A stretch of DNA of 64,000 nucleotides from NCBI RefSeq assembly GCF_900115155.1, contig NZ_FOVM01000002.1, positions 188,550 through 252,549 of the forward strand, given 5' to 3'. This DNA comes from Mycetocola miduiensis. Its GTDB lineage: Bacteria > Actinomycetota > Actinomycetes > Actinomycetales > Microbacteriaceae. Under the pieces are notes generated by a model, which saw only the letters and a program-made list of their open reading frames with translations, did not search any database and had not been told where the DNA came from. Below, piece after piece: positions 53,571-61,605 of the stretch. Numbering within the stretch: position 1 is the stretch's first letter; each line of letters starts with the position of its first letter. A program made the position numbers and the translations under genes.

Positions 53571-53700
53571 CAGAATGGTTAGTCGAGTCTGCACTCGCCC
53601 GACCCTCTAATCAGGCGCTGCAGCAATAAGAGCTTTCGGACCGATGTGCCCCCACGCAGCCGGTGACGAGCACAATCACACAACAATAAATTTCAGGAGA
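53571..53700 (+). promoter_or_regulatory. rpsP leader region
   Basis: CAGAAT at 53571-53576 (within GATTATCTGACAGAAT) is a plausible -10 and would give a leader of about 120 nt ending in the ribosome site AGGAGA (53695-53700). No known leader motif recognised. Confidence 0.35.
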
Positions 53701-53703
53701 ATT

Positions 53704-54126
53704 GTGTCTGTCAAGATTCGTTTGAAGCGCCTGGGCAAAATCCGCGCACCGTACTACCGCATCGTCGTCGCCGACTCGCGCACCAAGCGTGACGGCCGCG
53801 TCATCGAAGAGATCGGTCTGTACCACCCCACCGAGAACCCCTCGATCATCGAGGTCAAGTCTGAGCGTGCACAGTACTGGCTGTCCGTCGGCGCCCAGCC
53901 GACCCCGCAGGTCGAAGCCATCCTCAAGCTCACGGGTGACTGGGGCAAGTTCAAGGGTGACAAGGACGCCGTCTCGACCGTCAAGGTGAAGGAGCCCAAG
54001 GTTCCTTTCGTCGCTGACGAGAAGAAGAAGCCCGTCCTCAAGCCGAAGGCCGAAAAGCCTGCGGTGAAGGAAGAAGCCCCGGCCGAGACCGAGGCCGCTC
54101 CGGCCGTTGAAGAAGAACAGGCCTAA
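53704..54126 (+). CDS. rpsP: 30S ribosomal protein S16
   Basis: A 140-residue S16. The conserved core [24 protein letters not shown] to about residue 85 is followed by a Lys/Ala/Glu-rich tail of about 55 residues ([17 protein letters not shown]...), common in actinobacteria and absent in E. coli. GTG at 53704, 3 bp after AGGAGA. It opens the rpsP-khpA-rimM run. Confidence 0.97.
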   Translation: MSVKIRLKRLGKIRAPYYRIVVADSRTKRDGRVIEEIGLYHPTENPSIIEVKSERAQYWLSVGAQPTPQVEAILKLTGDWGKFKGDKDAVSTVKVKEPKVPFVADEKKKPVLKPKAEKPAVKEEAPAETEAAPAVEEEQA

Positions 54127-54129
54127 CTA

Positions 54130-54366
54130 GTGCTCGCACCTGCTCTCGAACACCTCGTCAAGGGGATTGTTGACAATCCGGACGACGTGACCGTCGTAGC
54201 GCAGAGCTCACCACGCGGTGAGGTCCTCGAGGTTCGCGTGAACCCCGAGGACCTCGGCCGTGTGATCGGCCGCTCGGGCCGCACGGCAAAGGCGCTTCGC
54301 ACACTCGTTTCCGCTCTCGCCGATGGTCGCCGCGTCCGCGTCGACGTCGTCGACACCGATTCTTAG
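54130..54366 (+). CDS. khpA: KH-domain RNA-binding protein KhpA
   Basis: A 78-residue single KH domain protein with the GxxG loop in VIGRSGRTAKALRTLV. KhpA (with KhpB) binds RNA and in streptococci affects cell-division regulation. GTG start 3 bp after rpsP. Confidence 0.93.
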   Translation: MLAPALEHLVKGIVDNPDDVTVVAQSSPRGEVLEVRVNPEDLGRVIGRSGRTAKALRTLVSALADGRRVRVDVVDTDS

Positions 54367-54368
54367 AA

Positions 54369-55031
54369 GTGAACGCCGCCGAAACGCCGAGGACCCAACT
54401 CCGGGTCGGACGGCTCACCAAAGCCCATGGGCTCAAGGGAGCCATCAAGCTCGAACTCTTCACCGATGACCCCGCCCGTCGCTTCGTGCCTGGCGCCGTC
54501 TTCACCCTCCAGGTTCCGACCGGGTCGCCCTGGCACGGAAAGTCCCTCACCCTGACCGAGTTGCGCTGGTACAACGGCCACCCGGTGGGATTCTTCGAGG
54601 GCGTATCCGACCGTACCCAGGCGGAAACCCTCGTGAAAGCGATCCTCTGGATCGAGCAGGACTCGGCTGAGGCATCCCTCGAAGAGGACGCCTGGTACGA
54701 CCACCAGCTCGTCGGACTCGCGGTTCACCGCGACGGCGAAAAGGTCGGTACGGTCGCCCGCGTCGACCATTTTCCGGCGCAGGACCTGCTCATCGTCGCC
54801 ACAGCGACCGGTGAGGTCATGGTCCCGTTCGTCAAAGCGATCGTTCCAGCGGTCGACGTGAAGGCCGGAATCGTCACGGTCACCCCTCCCGCCGGGCTCT
54901 TCGAAGAGCTCACGGACGAGGAGGACGACGAGACGGATGCCGCGGCGTCCGCGCTGCCCGTTGACACGGAACACGCCGACTCACCCACTGACGACAGTGC
55001 GCCGAAGTCGGACGCCGACTCTGCGTCCTGA
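54369..55031 (+). CDS. rimM: Ribosome maturation factor RimM
   Basis: A 220-residue 16S processing factor acting on the 30S head next to S19. RVGRLTKAHGLKGAIKLELFTDDP is the N-terminal domain and DHFPAQDLLIVATATGEVMVPFVKAIVPAVD the PRC-barrel. The last 45 residues are an acidic Asp/Ala tail not found in E. coli. GTG start 2 bp after khpA. Confidence 0.95.
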   Translation: MNAAETPRTQLRVGRLTKAHGLKGAIKLELFTDDPARRFVPGAVFTLQVPTGSPWHGKSLTLTELRWYNGHPVGFFEGVSDRTQAETLVKAILWIEQDSAEASLEEDAWYDHQLVGLAVHRDGEKVGTVARVDHFPAQDLLIVATATGEVMVPFVKAIVPAVDVKAGIVTVTPPAGLFEELTDEEDDETDAAASALPVDTEHADSPTDDSAPKSDADSAS

Positions 55032-55094
55032 CGCATCCTCCGCCGCCTGATCCCCGGCGCTGCCAAAACGACAGTCGGATGCCGCAGAGCATGG

Positions 55095-55152
55095 TTCAGG
55101 ATGCGCAAATGCACCTGAGCGGCCCGGCTCAGAGCCATCTGCGCATCCTGAA
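55095..55152. repeat. Perfect 13-bp inverted repeat with nested stem, rimM-trmD gap
   Basis: TTCAGGATGCGCA (55095-55107) and TGCGCATCCTGAA (55140-55152) are perfect complements; inside, TGAGC/GCTCA (55116-55120, 55127-55131) forms a second stem. The structure lies between co-directional genes of an otherwise tight block, so it may end the rpsP-rimM mRNA. Confidence 0.75.
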
Positions 55153-55204
55153 GGTGTGCACTGAAGTACCGGACGACGCGGTCGGGCGCCCGCGTGCATC
55201 CGCC

Positions 55205-55210
55205 TAGGAT
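55205..55210 (+). promoter_or_regulatory. -10 box for trmD (leaderless start)
   Basis: TAGGAT ends 7 nt before the trmD ATG at 55218; trmD thus has its own promoter downstream of the hairpin at 55095-55152. Confidence 0.55.
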
Positions 55211-55217
55211 TTCTAGC

Positions 55218-55964
55218 ATGCGCATTGATATCGTCACGATTTTTCCCGAGTTCTTCGATGTGCTGGACATTTCGCTGCTCGGCAAGGCAAGGCAGGCCGG
55301 AATCATCGAGCTCGGCGTGCACAACCTGCGCGACGCCACCACCGACCGCCACCGCACCGTCGATGACACTCCGTACGGCGGGGGAGCCGGAATGGTGATG
55401 AAACCCGAACCATGGGGCGAGGTTCTCGACGGCATCCTCGACGCCGACGATGAACCGGATGCCGGTCCTCTCGTCATCTTCCCCTCACCGGCAGGCGAGG
55501 TCTTCACGCAGGCGATGGCACGGGAGCTCGCCACCGAGTCCCACCTCGTGTTCGGCTGCGGACGCTACGAGGGCATCGACCAGCGGGTGTTCGACCACAC
55601 GGCGACGCGGGCGCGCGTGCGACTGGTCAGCCTCGGGGATTACGTGCTCAACGGGGGAGAGGTCGCCGTGATGGCGATGGTCGAGGCGATCGGCCGCCTG
55701 ATCCCCGGTGTCGTCGGCAACCCGCACTCCCTCGTCGAGGAATCTCACGAGGACGGGCTGCTCGAGGCGCCGAGCTACACCAAACCCGCGTCGTGGAGGG
55801 GACTCGATGTTCCACCGATCCTGCTCAGCGGCAACCACGGCGCCATAGCTGCGTGGCGGCGCGATGCGCAGCTGGAACGGACCCGACGGGTGCGCCCCGA
55901 TCTTCTCGCTCCGGCCGACGAGAAGACCGGTGAGAAGAAGGAATCTCCCAGCACGCGGTCGTAG
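55218..55964 (+). CDS. trmD: tRNA (guanine37-N1)-methyltransferase
   Basis: A 248-residue SPOUT methyltransferase that makes m1G37 and so prevents frameshifting. [41 protein letters not shown] and the trefoil knot [30 protein letters not shown] are all present. ATG 55218 gives the standard N-terminus. Confidence 0.97.
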   Translation: MRIDIVTIFPEFFDVLDISLLGKARQAGIIELGVHNLRDATTDRHRTVDDTPYGGGAGMVMKPEPWGEVLDGILDADDEPDAGPLVIFPSPAGEVFTQAMARELATESHLVFGCGRYEGIDQRVFDHTATRARVRLVSLGDYVLNGGEVAVMAMVEAIGRLIPGVVGNPHSLVEESHEDGLLEAPSYTKPASWRGLDVPPILLSGNHGAIAAWRRDAQLERTRRVRPDLLAPADEKTGEKKESPSTRS

Positions 55965-55967
55965 GCT
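55962..55967 (+). promoter_or_regulatory. -10 box for the small membrane-protein gene
   Basis: TAGGCT, which includes the trmD stop TAG, ends 6 nt before the ATG at 55974. Confidence 0.45.
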
Positions 55968-55973
55968 AAGAGC

Positions 55974-56486
55974 ATGATTCTTCGTCGGGCGTTTCGCATC
56001 TGGATGCTCATCGCTGCGGTCGCGCTGCCGATCTGGCCGCTCGTGGGCTGGGGCATCTTCGGGGGCGGCGGTTGGCAGTTCCTCGTCCTGATCATCGCGA
56101 TGCCGATTCTTTTCATCACGATGGCCGCCGTTGCCGGCCTGATCTGGGCGCGGCCGACGGTTCGCCGTGAACGGGCCGTGTCCTGGCTCGACGTCGGAAT
56201 CCTCACCCTGTGGCACGCCTCAGTGATCGGTTTCGGACTTTTCGGGCCGTCGTCCAATGCGTTCGCCGTGCTCGGCGTTCTCGCCGGGCTCGCGGCGTTC
56301 TGGGTCGTGCTGTGGGAGTTCTTCACGGATGCCAGAGACCGGGCCAGAGAGACGATGGCGGAGTTCGAGCGGATGGCCGCGCGTCCGACCAGGCGATCGA
56401 CAGCGCCGCTCGCTCGCGACGGCGAGGAGCTCATCGTGATCGAAGAAACCGTGATCGAAGAAAGCAAGATGCGGCCGAAGGACTGA
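55974..56486 (+). CDS. Small multi-pass membrane protein of unknown function
   Basis: A 170-residue protein with four predicted helices (about 8-28, 34-58, 72-92, 95-115) and a hydrophilic Glu/Arg-rich cytoplasmic tail ending IVIEETVIEESKMRPKD. I do not recognise a functional family. It lies between trmD and rplS, a position held by a similar small membrane protein in other Microbacteriaceae (recalled, not checked). Confidence 0.7.
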   Translation: MILRRAFRIWMLIAAVALPIWPLVGWGIFGGGGWQFLVLIIAMPILFITMAAVAGLIWARPTVRRERAVSWLDVGILTLWHASVIGFGLFGPSSNAFAVLGVLAGLAAFWVVLWEFFTDARDRARETMAEFERMAARPTRRSTAPLARDGEELIVIEETVIEESKMRPKD

Positions 56487-56495
56487 GCCGCGCTT

Positions 56496-56657
56496 TTGCG
56501 CGCGGCATCCGGTTCATGGCAGAATAGACGATTGTGCCGCGGCCAGACTCTGCCACAGGGGAGTCAGCGCCATTGCCCTGACATTTCGGGGCGCCGGACA
56601 CACACCATCATCCCTTATTCGTAGTCGACCTGTGGCGGTTACAGAGAGCGAACTATC
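56496..56657 (+). promoter_or_regulatory. rplS promoter and 5' leader
   Basis: TTGCGC (56496-56501) and CAGAAT (56520-56525) with an 18-bp spacer give a promoter and a leader of about 125 nt. The leader contains GACTC/GAGTC and GGCGCC-centred pairings and may carry autogenous control of L19, but it does not match a leader motif I can name. Confidence 0.45.
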
Positions 56658-57005
56658 ATGCACATCCTCGACAGTGTCGATGCAGCATCCCTCAAGTCAG
56701 ACATCCCCGCATTCCGTGCCGGCGACACCGTCAAGGTGCACGTCAACATCATTGAGGGCAACCGTTCTCGTGTCCAGATTTTCCAGGGCGTCGTTATCGG
56801 CCGCCAGGGCGAGGGCGTCCGCGAGACGTTCGCCGTCCGCAAGGTCAGCTTCGGTGTCGGCGTGGAGCGTAAGTTCCCGGTGCACTCCCCGGTGATCGAG
56901 CAGATCGAGGTCGTCACCCGCGGTGACGTCCGTCGCGCCAAGCTGTACTTCCTCCGCGACCTGCGCGGCAAGAAGGCCAAGATCAAGGAGAAGCGCGACA
57001 ACTAA
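56658..57005 (+). CDS. rplS: 50S ribosomal protein L19
   Basis: A 115-residue L19 at the subunit interface: [47 protein letters not shown] and [20 protein letters not shown]. Normal length. ATG 56658. Confidence 0.98.
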   Translation: MHILDSVDAASLKSDIPAFRAGDTVKVHVNIIEGNRSRVQIFQGVVIGRQGEGVRETFAVRKVSFGVGVERKFPVHSPVIEQIEVVTRGDVRRAKLYFLRDLRGKKAKIKEKRDN

Positions 57006-57035
57006 GTCCCGCAGATCCGTTCAAAGTGAACAGGC

Positions 57036-57073
57036 CCCGAGCTCCCCACCCATAAACTGGTGGGGAGCTCGGG
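57036..57073 (+). terminator. 15-bp perfect hairpin between rplS and lepB
   Basis: CCCGAGCTCCCCACC (57036-57050) and GGTGGGGAGCTCGGG (57059-57073) with an 8-nt loop. No U-run follows; it ends 7 nt before the lepB ATG and so could terminate rplS mRNA or hold back lepB translation. Confidence 0.7.
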
Positions 57074-57080
57074 CGGTTAA

Positions 57081-57833
57081 ATGACAGAAACAACAATGCC
57101 GGCGGATGATATCTCTGCCGGCTCCCGGCGGCGTACCCGGCAAAAGGGTGCGCTGCTTTTCCTTCGCGACATCCTCATCATCTTCGTGGTCGCACTCCTC
57201 GTCTCGTTCCTGGTGAAGACCTTCCTCGTCCGGTCCTTCTACATCCCCTCTGCGTCGATGGAACAGACCCTCCAGATCGACGACCGGATTCTGGTCAACG
57301 AGCTCGTCCCGGACCTGGTCACGCTTGAACGCGGCGATGTCGTCGTGTTCCGTGACCCGGGCGGATGGCTGGGGCCGACACCTGAGCCGGACGCCCCGCC
57401 GATCACCGTTGCGGCGGACTGGGTGCTCTCCCTCATCGGGCTGTCCGCCTCCGACAGTGATGACCACCTCATCAAACGCCTGATTGGGCTGCCAGGTGAC
57501 CACGTCGTCTGCTGCAACGCGCTCGGCCAGATGAGCGTCAATGACGTGCCGCTGAGCGAGCCGTACGTCACTCTCCAGCCGGGCACGACGGATGTCTCCA
57601 AGATCCCGTTCGACGTCGTTGTGCCGAATAATTCGCTGTGGGTGATGGGCGACAACCGCTACAACTCCCGCGACTCGCGGTATAACCGTGAGCAGCCGGG
57701 CAACGGATTCGTTCCCATCGACAACGTCGTCGGGCGTGCCTTCGTCATCAGTTGGCCGGTCGCGCACTGGGGCTGGCTCGACAATTACCCGGAGGTTTTC
57801 GGCAGCGTTCCTGATGCGGAGCCGGCGAAATGA
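57081..57833 (+). CDS. lepB: Signal peptidase I
   Basis: A 250-residue membrane serine protease that removes signal peptides of exported proteins. One N-terminal helix (about 27-50), catalytic Ser in YIPSASMEQTLQ, Lys in DHLIKRLIGLPGD, and the GDNRYNSRDSR box. Located, as usual in actinobacteria, between rplS and rnhB; its stop overlaps the next start. Confidence 0.97.
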   Translation: MTETTMPADDISAGSRRRTRQKGALLFLRDILIIFVVALLVSFLVKTFLVRSFYIPSASMEQTLQIDDRILVNELVPDLVTLERGDVVVFRDPGGWLGPTPEPDAPPITVAADWVLSLIGLSASDSDDHLIKRLIGLPGDHVVCCNALGQMSVNDVPLSEPYVTLQPGTTDVSKIPFDVVVPNNSLWVMGDNRYNSRDSRYNREQPGNGFVPIDNVVGRAFVISWPVAHWGWLDNYPEVFGSVPDAEPAK

Positions 57834-58477
57834 TGGCCGTGTCGGATCCGTCCGACCTCGTCGAACGCGAGTTCTTCGACGCGGGCGCCCGTTATGTGAT
57901 CGGATGCGACGAGGTTGGCCGAGGGGCCCTCGCTGGCCCTGTCGCCGTTGGTATGGCTGTGATCGCGGCGGACTGCGGGCCACACCCGGCCGGGCTGCGG
58001 GACTCCAAGCTGCTGAGCGAGAAGCGCCGGGTCGGCCTCGCCCCGCTCGTGCGCGACTGGGTGCTGTTCTCCGCCGTCGGCCTCGCCGACGCCCAGGAGG
58101 TCGACGAGCTCGGAATCATCCACTGCCTCGGGCTCGCCGGCAAGCGTGCCCTGCGTCTGCTCCACGCCCAGGGAGCGGACATCGCCGCGAGCGTGATCCT
58201 TCTCGACGGTAACTCGGACTACCTCAACCCGGCTTTGGCCAGCCCTCTCGATGTGCGGACCCGGGTGAAAGCGGACCGGGATTGTGTGTCGGTCGCGGCG
58301 GCATCCGTCATCGCAAAAGTGCACCGGGACAACATGATGATCGCCTCTGACACGGTGTCGCCCGGCTACGGCTGGAGCGGCAACAAAGGCTACGGCAGCG
58401 AAGTCCACATGGAAGCCATCAAGTCGCTCGGCGTCACCTCGATACATCGGAAAAGCTGGCTCGTCGCCTACGCGTAG
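57830..58477 (+). CDS. rnhB: Ribonuclease HII
   Basis: A 215-residue enzyme that nicks RNA-DNA hybrids at misincorporated ribonucleotides. GCDEVGRGALAGPV holds the first catalytic Asp-Glu pair, LRDSKLLSEKRR the nucleic-acid loop, and DRDCVSVAAASVIAKVHRD the last acidic residue. ATG at 57830 overlaps lepB by 4 bp (ATGATG; a second ATG at 57833 is equivalent). Confidence 0.96.
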   Translation: MMAVSDPSDLVEREFFDAGARYVIGCDEVGRGALAGPVAVGMAVIAADCGPHPAGLRDSKLLSEKRRVGLAPLVRDWVLFSAVGLADAQEVDELGIIHCLGLAGKRALRLLHAQGADIAASVILLDGNSDYLNPALASPLDVRTRVKADRDCVSVAAASVIAKVHRDNMMIASDTVSPGYGWSGNKGYGSEVHMEAIKSLGVTSIHRKSWLVAYA

Positions 58478-58489
58478 GATGGATGCACC

Positions 58490-58813
58490 ATGGAAGAAGA
58501 CGAGTTCGAGGACTACGACCGCGAGGTTGAGCTTGCCCTGTATCGGGAGTACCGCGACGTCGTGTCGCAGTTCAAGTATGTGATCGAAACCGAGCGACGG
58601 TTCTACCTCGCCAACGGCGTCGACCTCGTCCGCCGTGACACTGAGCACGACTTCTACTTCGAGATCACGATGAACGACGTCTGGGTCTGGGACGTGTACC
58701 GGTCAGACCGGTTCGTGAAATCCGTGCGGGTGCTGACGTTCAAGGACGTCAACATCGAAGAGCTGTCGACCCGCGACTTCGAACTGCCGAAGGAGCTCGC
58801 ACTCGACGAGTAA
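58490..58813 (+). CDS. DUF2469 protein
   Basis: A 107-residue conserved actinobacterial protein (MEEDEFEDYDREVELALYREYRDVVSQF). Strongly acidic N-terminus, no signal or membrane segment; function unknown. A TAGGAT box at 58475-58480 precedes the ATG by 9 nt. In most relatives yraN follows directly; here two unrelated genes intervene. Confidence 0.92.
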   Translation: MEEDEFEDYDREVELALYREYRDVVSQFKYVIETERRFYLANGVDLVRRDTEHDFYFEITMNDVWVWDVYRSDRFVKSVRVLTFKDVNIEELSTRDFELPKELALDE

Positions 58814-58853
58814 CGGCTCGCCCCATCGGCCTGCAGGTCAGTCGCTGCGCAGG

Positions 58854-61460
58854 TCAGTCGGCGTGCAGGGCGTAGACCACGGCTTCGTCGACCGACAAGG
58901 CCTCGCTGTCCCTCCGCACCTGCTCCAGCGCATCGCGGTCCTGTCCGGCGAGGAGCGGAGCGAGGTAGCGTTCGTGGAACGAGAACCGGTTCGCGCCGTA
59001 CAGGCCGGTCTGCTTCCGGAGTTCGTCTGCCGCGTGAAGGAGCCGCCCGGCGCGTTTCAACTGCCGGCTGGCCGCTGCGATCGCGGTGAGGCCCTCCAGC
59101 CCGTACACGACCCCCTCGGCATGCCCGATGTGAGCGGCCGTCGCCAGGCTCTCCTCGAAGAGCTGTCGTGAATCGACGGTTTTGCCGTTCACGAACTGCG
59201 CCCAGCCCAGGTGCTGGAGGGCGACGGTCGTTCCCAGGTCGTCGTGTCCTTTCCTGGTCAGGGTGAGGCTCTGCTCGAAGTGCTCGATGGCATCCGGAAC
59301 CGCGTTCTGCATGAGCGAGAGCCGCCCGAGGGTGACGAGCGCCATCGCCTCGCCCCAGCGGTAGCCTGCGTTCCGCAGGAGCTGGACGCTGCGGTCCAGC
59401 GATTGTTCCGCCCGTTCGGTGTCTGGATGCCGGTCGGCGACCAGCGCGAGGGCGAGGAAGATGAGTGCGAATCCTTCACCGACGCGATCGTCTATCCGGT
59501 GAAAGAGATCGACGCTCTCGGCGAGCCCGGGGATCACCCGGTCGTTGGCCTCGTGCCAGAGCGTGATCGACCGGGTGAAGTAGAGCGCGATCGCCCGGGT
59601 CCGTTCGGGGAGAGGTTCCTTCGATCCGAGCACCTCGTCCATCCACGCGCGAACCTCGCCGAGCAGTCCGCCGACCCACCAGTAGATGAGGAGGCACCAG
59701 GTGAACTTGGCGACGGTGACCAGGTCCTTCGAGTCGAGCAGGTACCGTGCTGCGGCGCGCAGGTTGTCACGGTCGTCGTTGAGCTGGTCGATGACCTCGT
59801 GCTGGCGGATACCCTCGAGGTCATCCTCCAGCGACTCCGCGAGGCGGAGGAAGTACCGGGCGTGCGCGGAGCGGGCGGCATCGAGCTCCCCGGATGCTTC
59901 GAGCTGTTCGAGCGCGTATTCGCGGACGGTGGCGAGCATCGAATAATAGGGGCGGTCGCCCCGGTCGAGCTCCCGGACCAGGCTGTTGTCGACGAGGACG
60001 CCCAACGCGGTGATGGTGTCTGTGCTGGGCCCGGAAACGTCGCCCGCCACCGATTCGACGGCGTCCAGCGAGAATCCGCCGGCGAAGACCCCGAGGCGGG
60101 CCAGCAGCCGTTTCTCGTCATGGCCGAGCAGTTGCGTGCTCCATTCGATGGTGCTCCGAAGCGCCTGTTGCCGTAACGGAAGATCCCGCGCGCCTCCGGA
60201 GAGGAGTGACAGCCGCCGGTCGAGGCGAGCGAGGATCGCCGCAGGGGGGAGCATCCGCACCCGCGCCGCAGCGAGTTCAAGGGCCAGTGGGACGCCGTCG
60301 AGTGCGACGCAGATGGCGGCGATGGCGTCGACGTTTTCTGGCGTCACTCCGAAATCCGGTTTGACCGCGCGAGCACGTTCGACGAAGAGCACGACGGACG
60401 GTGACTGCATCGCCGTCTGTGCCTCGAGGGTGCGTGCGGTGTCGGGAAGGGCGAGTGGCCCCACTTCGACTGCGTGTTCGCCGGTGACATGGAGCAGGGA
60501 GCGGCTGGTGACGAGGAACTTCACACCCGGTGCGACGGAGAGGAGCGAGATGAGTGTCGGGGCGGCGCCGAGAACCTGCTCGAAGTTGTCGATCACGATG
60601 AGCATATGACGGCGGCGGAGAGCCGTCTTGAGTTTGACGAGCACCGGTTCGTCGCCGGTGTCGAGGACTCCGAGGGCTTCGGCGATGGCGTTCGGGACCA
60701 GCGCCGCGTCCTGCACCGACGACAGATCGACGAAGGTGAGTTCCAGATCAGGGTCCGCTGTTCCTCCCGACCGGTTCGCCACTTCGACGGCGAGCCGGGT
60801 CTTGCCGATCCCTCCTGACCCGATCAGGCTGACCAGGCGGACCGAATCCCGTTTCAGCAGGGTGTCGATCGCGTCCAGTTCGGTTTCACGACCGATGAGT
60901 TCGGTCAGCGCCGCAGGAAGAGCCGTCGTCCGGTCGGCAAGGACCACCGGGGTCGTGCTGGTGTCCAGCGGCACGGGGCGGCTCTGGTCGAATCGTTCGG
61001 CGAGGAGGGTCGCGAGGTCTGACTCGAGCAGTTTCCTGAGCTCCTGCGGGCTGGAGAACGTTTTAAACGCCGCCTTGTCGTCGTCTCGAACCCTGTTGAG
61101 AAGCTCGACGAGTCGGTCCTCGCGCTTCGATGCCGGCTCGCGAATGTAGATGAGCTTCGGGAGGTCCGGGGCCAGGTTGTACTCGTCCTCGAGACCGGAG
61201 ACCGTTTCGCCCGGTGCTACCCAGCCGTATCGTTCGGCGTAGATCCCGACGAAGACGTCACTCTGGGCGAGGTAGGACCGGTACAAGGCCCGGGGCGGAT
61301 GCGGGCGGGCACCGAGCTCGAACATGACCGGCGCGAGGTGGAGACGTTCGATCGCAAGGCGCGCGAATTTACGCTCGAGGGCGAGCTCCTTCAGAGTGGA
61401 GCTGACGAAGACTCGCAACCGTTGATCGGGTGTCCGTATCGCACCCGTGGTGTGCGTCAT
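58854..61460 (-). CDS. DUF4062-STAND ATPase-TPR protein
   Basis: An 868-residue protein in three parts. Residues 15-160 are DUF4062 (RLRVFVSSTLKELALERK, SDVFVGIYAERYGWV). Residues 185-500 are a STAND/NB-ARC ATPase: Walker A GSGGIGKT (214-221), Walker B LIVIDNFEQ (287-295), sensor FLVTSRS and the GVPLALELAAAR motif (389-400), then a winged-helix-like segment. Residues 510-868 are TPR-like helical repeats. This is the NLR-like plan of a switch that senses a ligand with its repeats and triggers the N-terminal module. No DNA-binding domain or enzyme partner is adjacent. A role in signalling or phage defence is inferred only from architecture. Confidence 0.85.
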   Translation of the reverse strand: MTHTTGAIRTPDQRLRVFVSSTLKELALERKFARLAIERLHLAPVMFELGARPHPPRALYRSYLAQSDVFVGIYAERYGWVAPGETVSGLEDEYNLAPDLPKLIYIREPASKREDRLVELLNRVRDDDKAAFKTFSSPQELRKLLESDLATLLAERFDQSRPVPLDTSTTPVVLADRTTALPAALTELIGRETELDAIDTLLKRDSVRLVSLIGSGGIGKTRLAVEVANRSGGTADPDLELTFVDLSSVQDAALVPNAIAEALGVLDTGDEPVLVKLKTALRRRHMLIVIDNFEQVLGAAPTLISLLSVAPGVKFLVTSRSLLHVTGEHAVEVGPLALPDTARTLEAQTAMQSPSVVLFVERARAVKPDFGVTPENVDAIAAICVALDGVPLALELAAARVRMLPPAAILARLDRRLSLLSGGARDLPLRQQALRSTIEWSTQLLGHDEKRLLARLGVFAGGFSLDAVESVAGDVSGPSTDTITALGVLVDNSLVRELDRGDRPYYSMLATVREYALEQLEASGELDAARSAHARYFLRLAESLEDDLEGIRQHEVIDQLNDDRDNLRAAARYLLDSKDLVTVAKFTWCLLIYWWVGGLLGEVRAWMDEVLGSKEPLPERTRAIALYFTRSITLWHEANDRVIPGLAESVDLFHRIDDRVGEGFALIFLALALVADRHPDTERAEQSLDRSVQLLRNAGYRWGEAMALVTLGRLSLMQNAVPDAIEHFEQSLTLTRKGHDDLGTTVALQHLGWAQFVNGKTVDSRQLFEESLATAAHIGHAEGVVYGLEGLTAIAAASRQLKRAGRLLHAADELRKQTGLYGANRFSFHERYLAPLLAGQDRDALEQVRRDSEALSVDEAVVYALHAD

Positions 61461-61605
61461 ACGAGAAATTCTGCCGAATCAGCGCCCCGTGGTCTAGGCC
61501 CAGCCTGAGGGTCGCTCATTTTTTGTGCACGAGGAGGATATCGTGGAGGGCGCGGGCAACAGATTCTCCTCGCTTCTGCGGGGAGCCCGTGTCACCATTG
61601 TGCAC

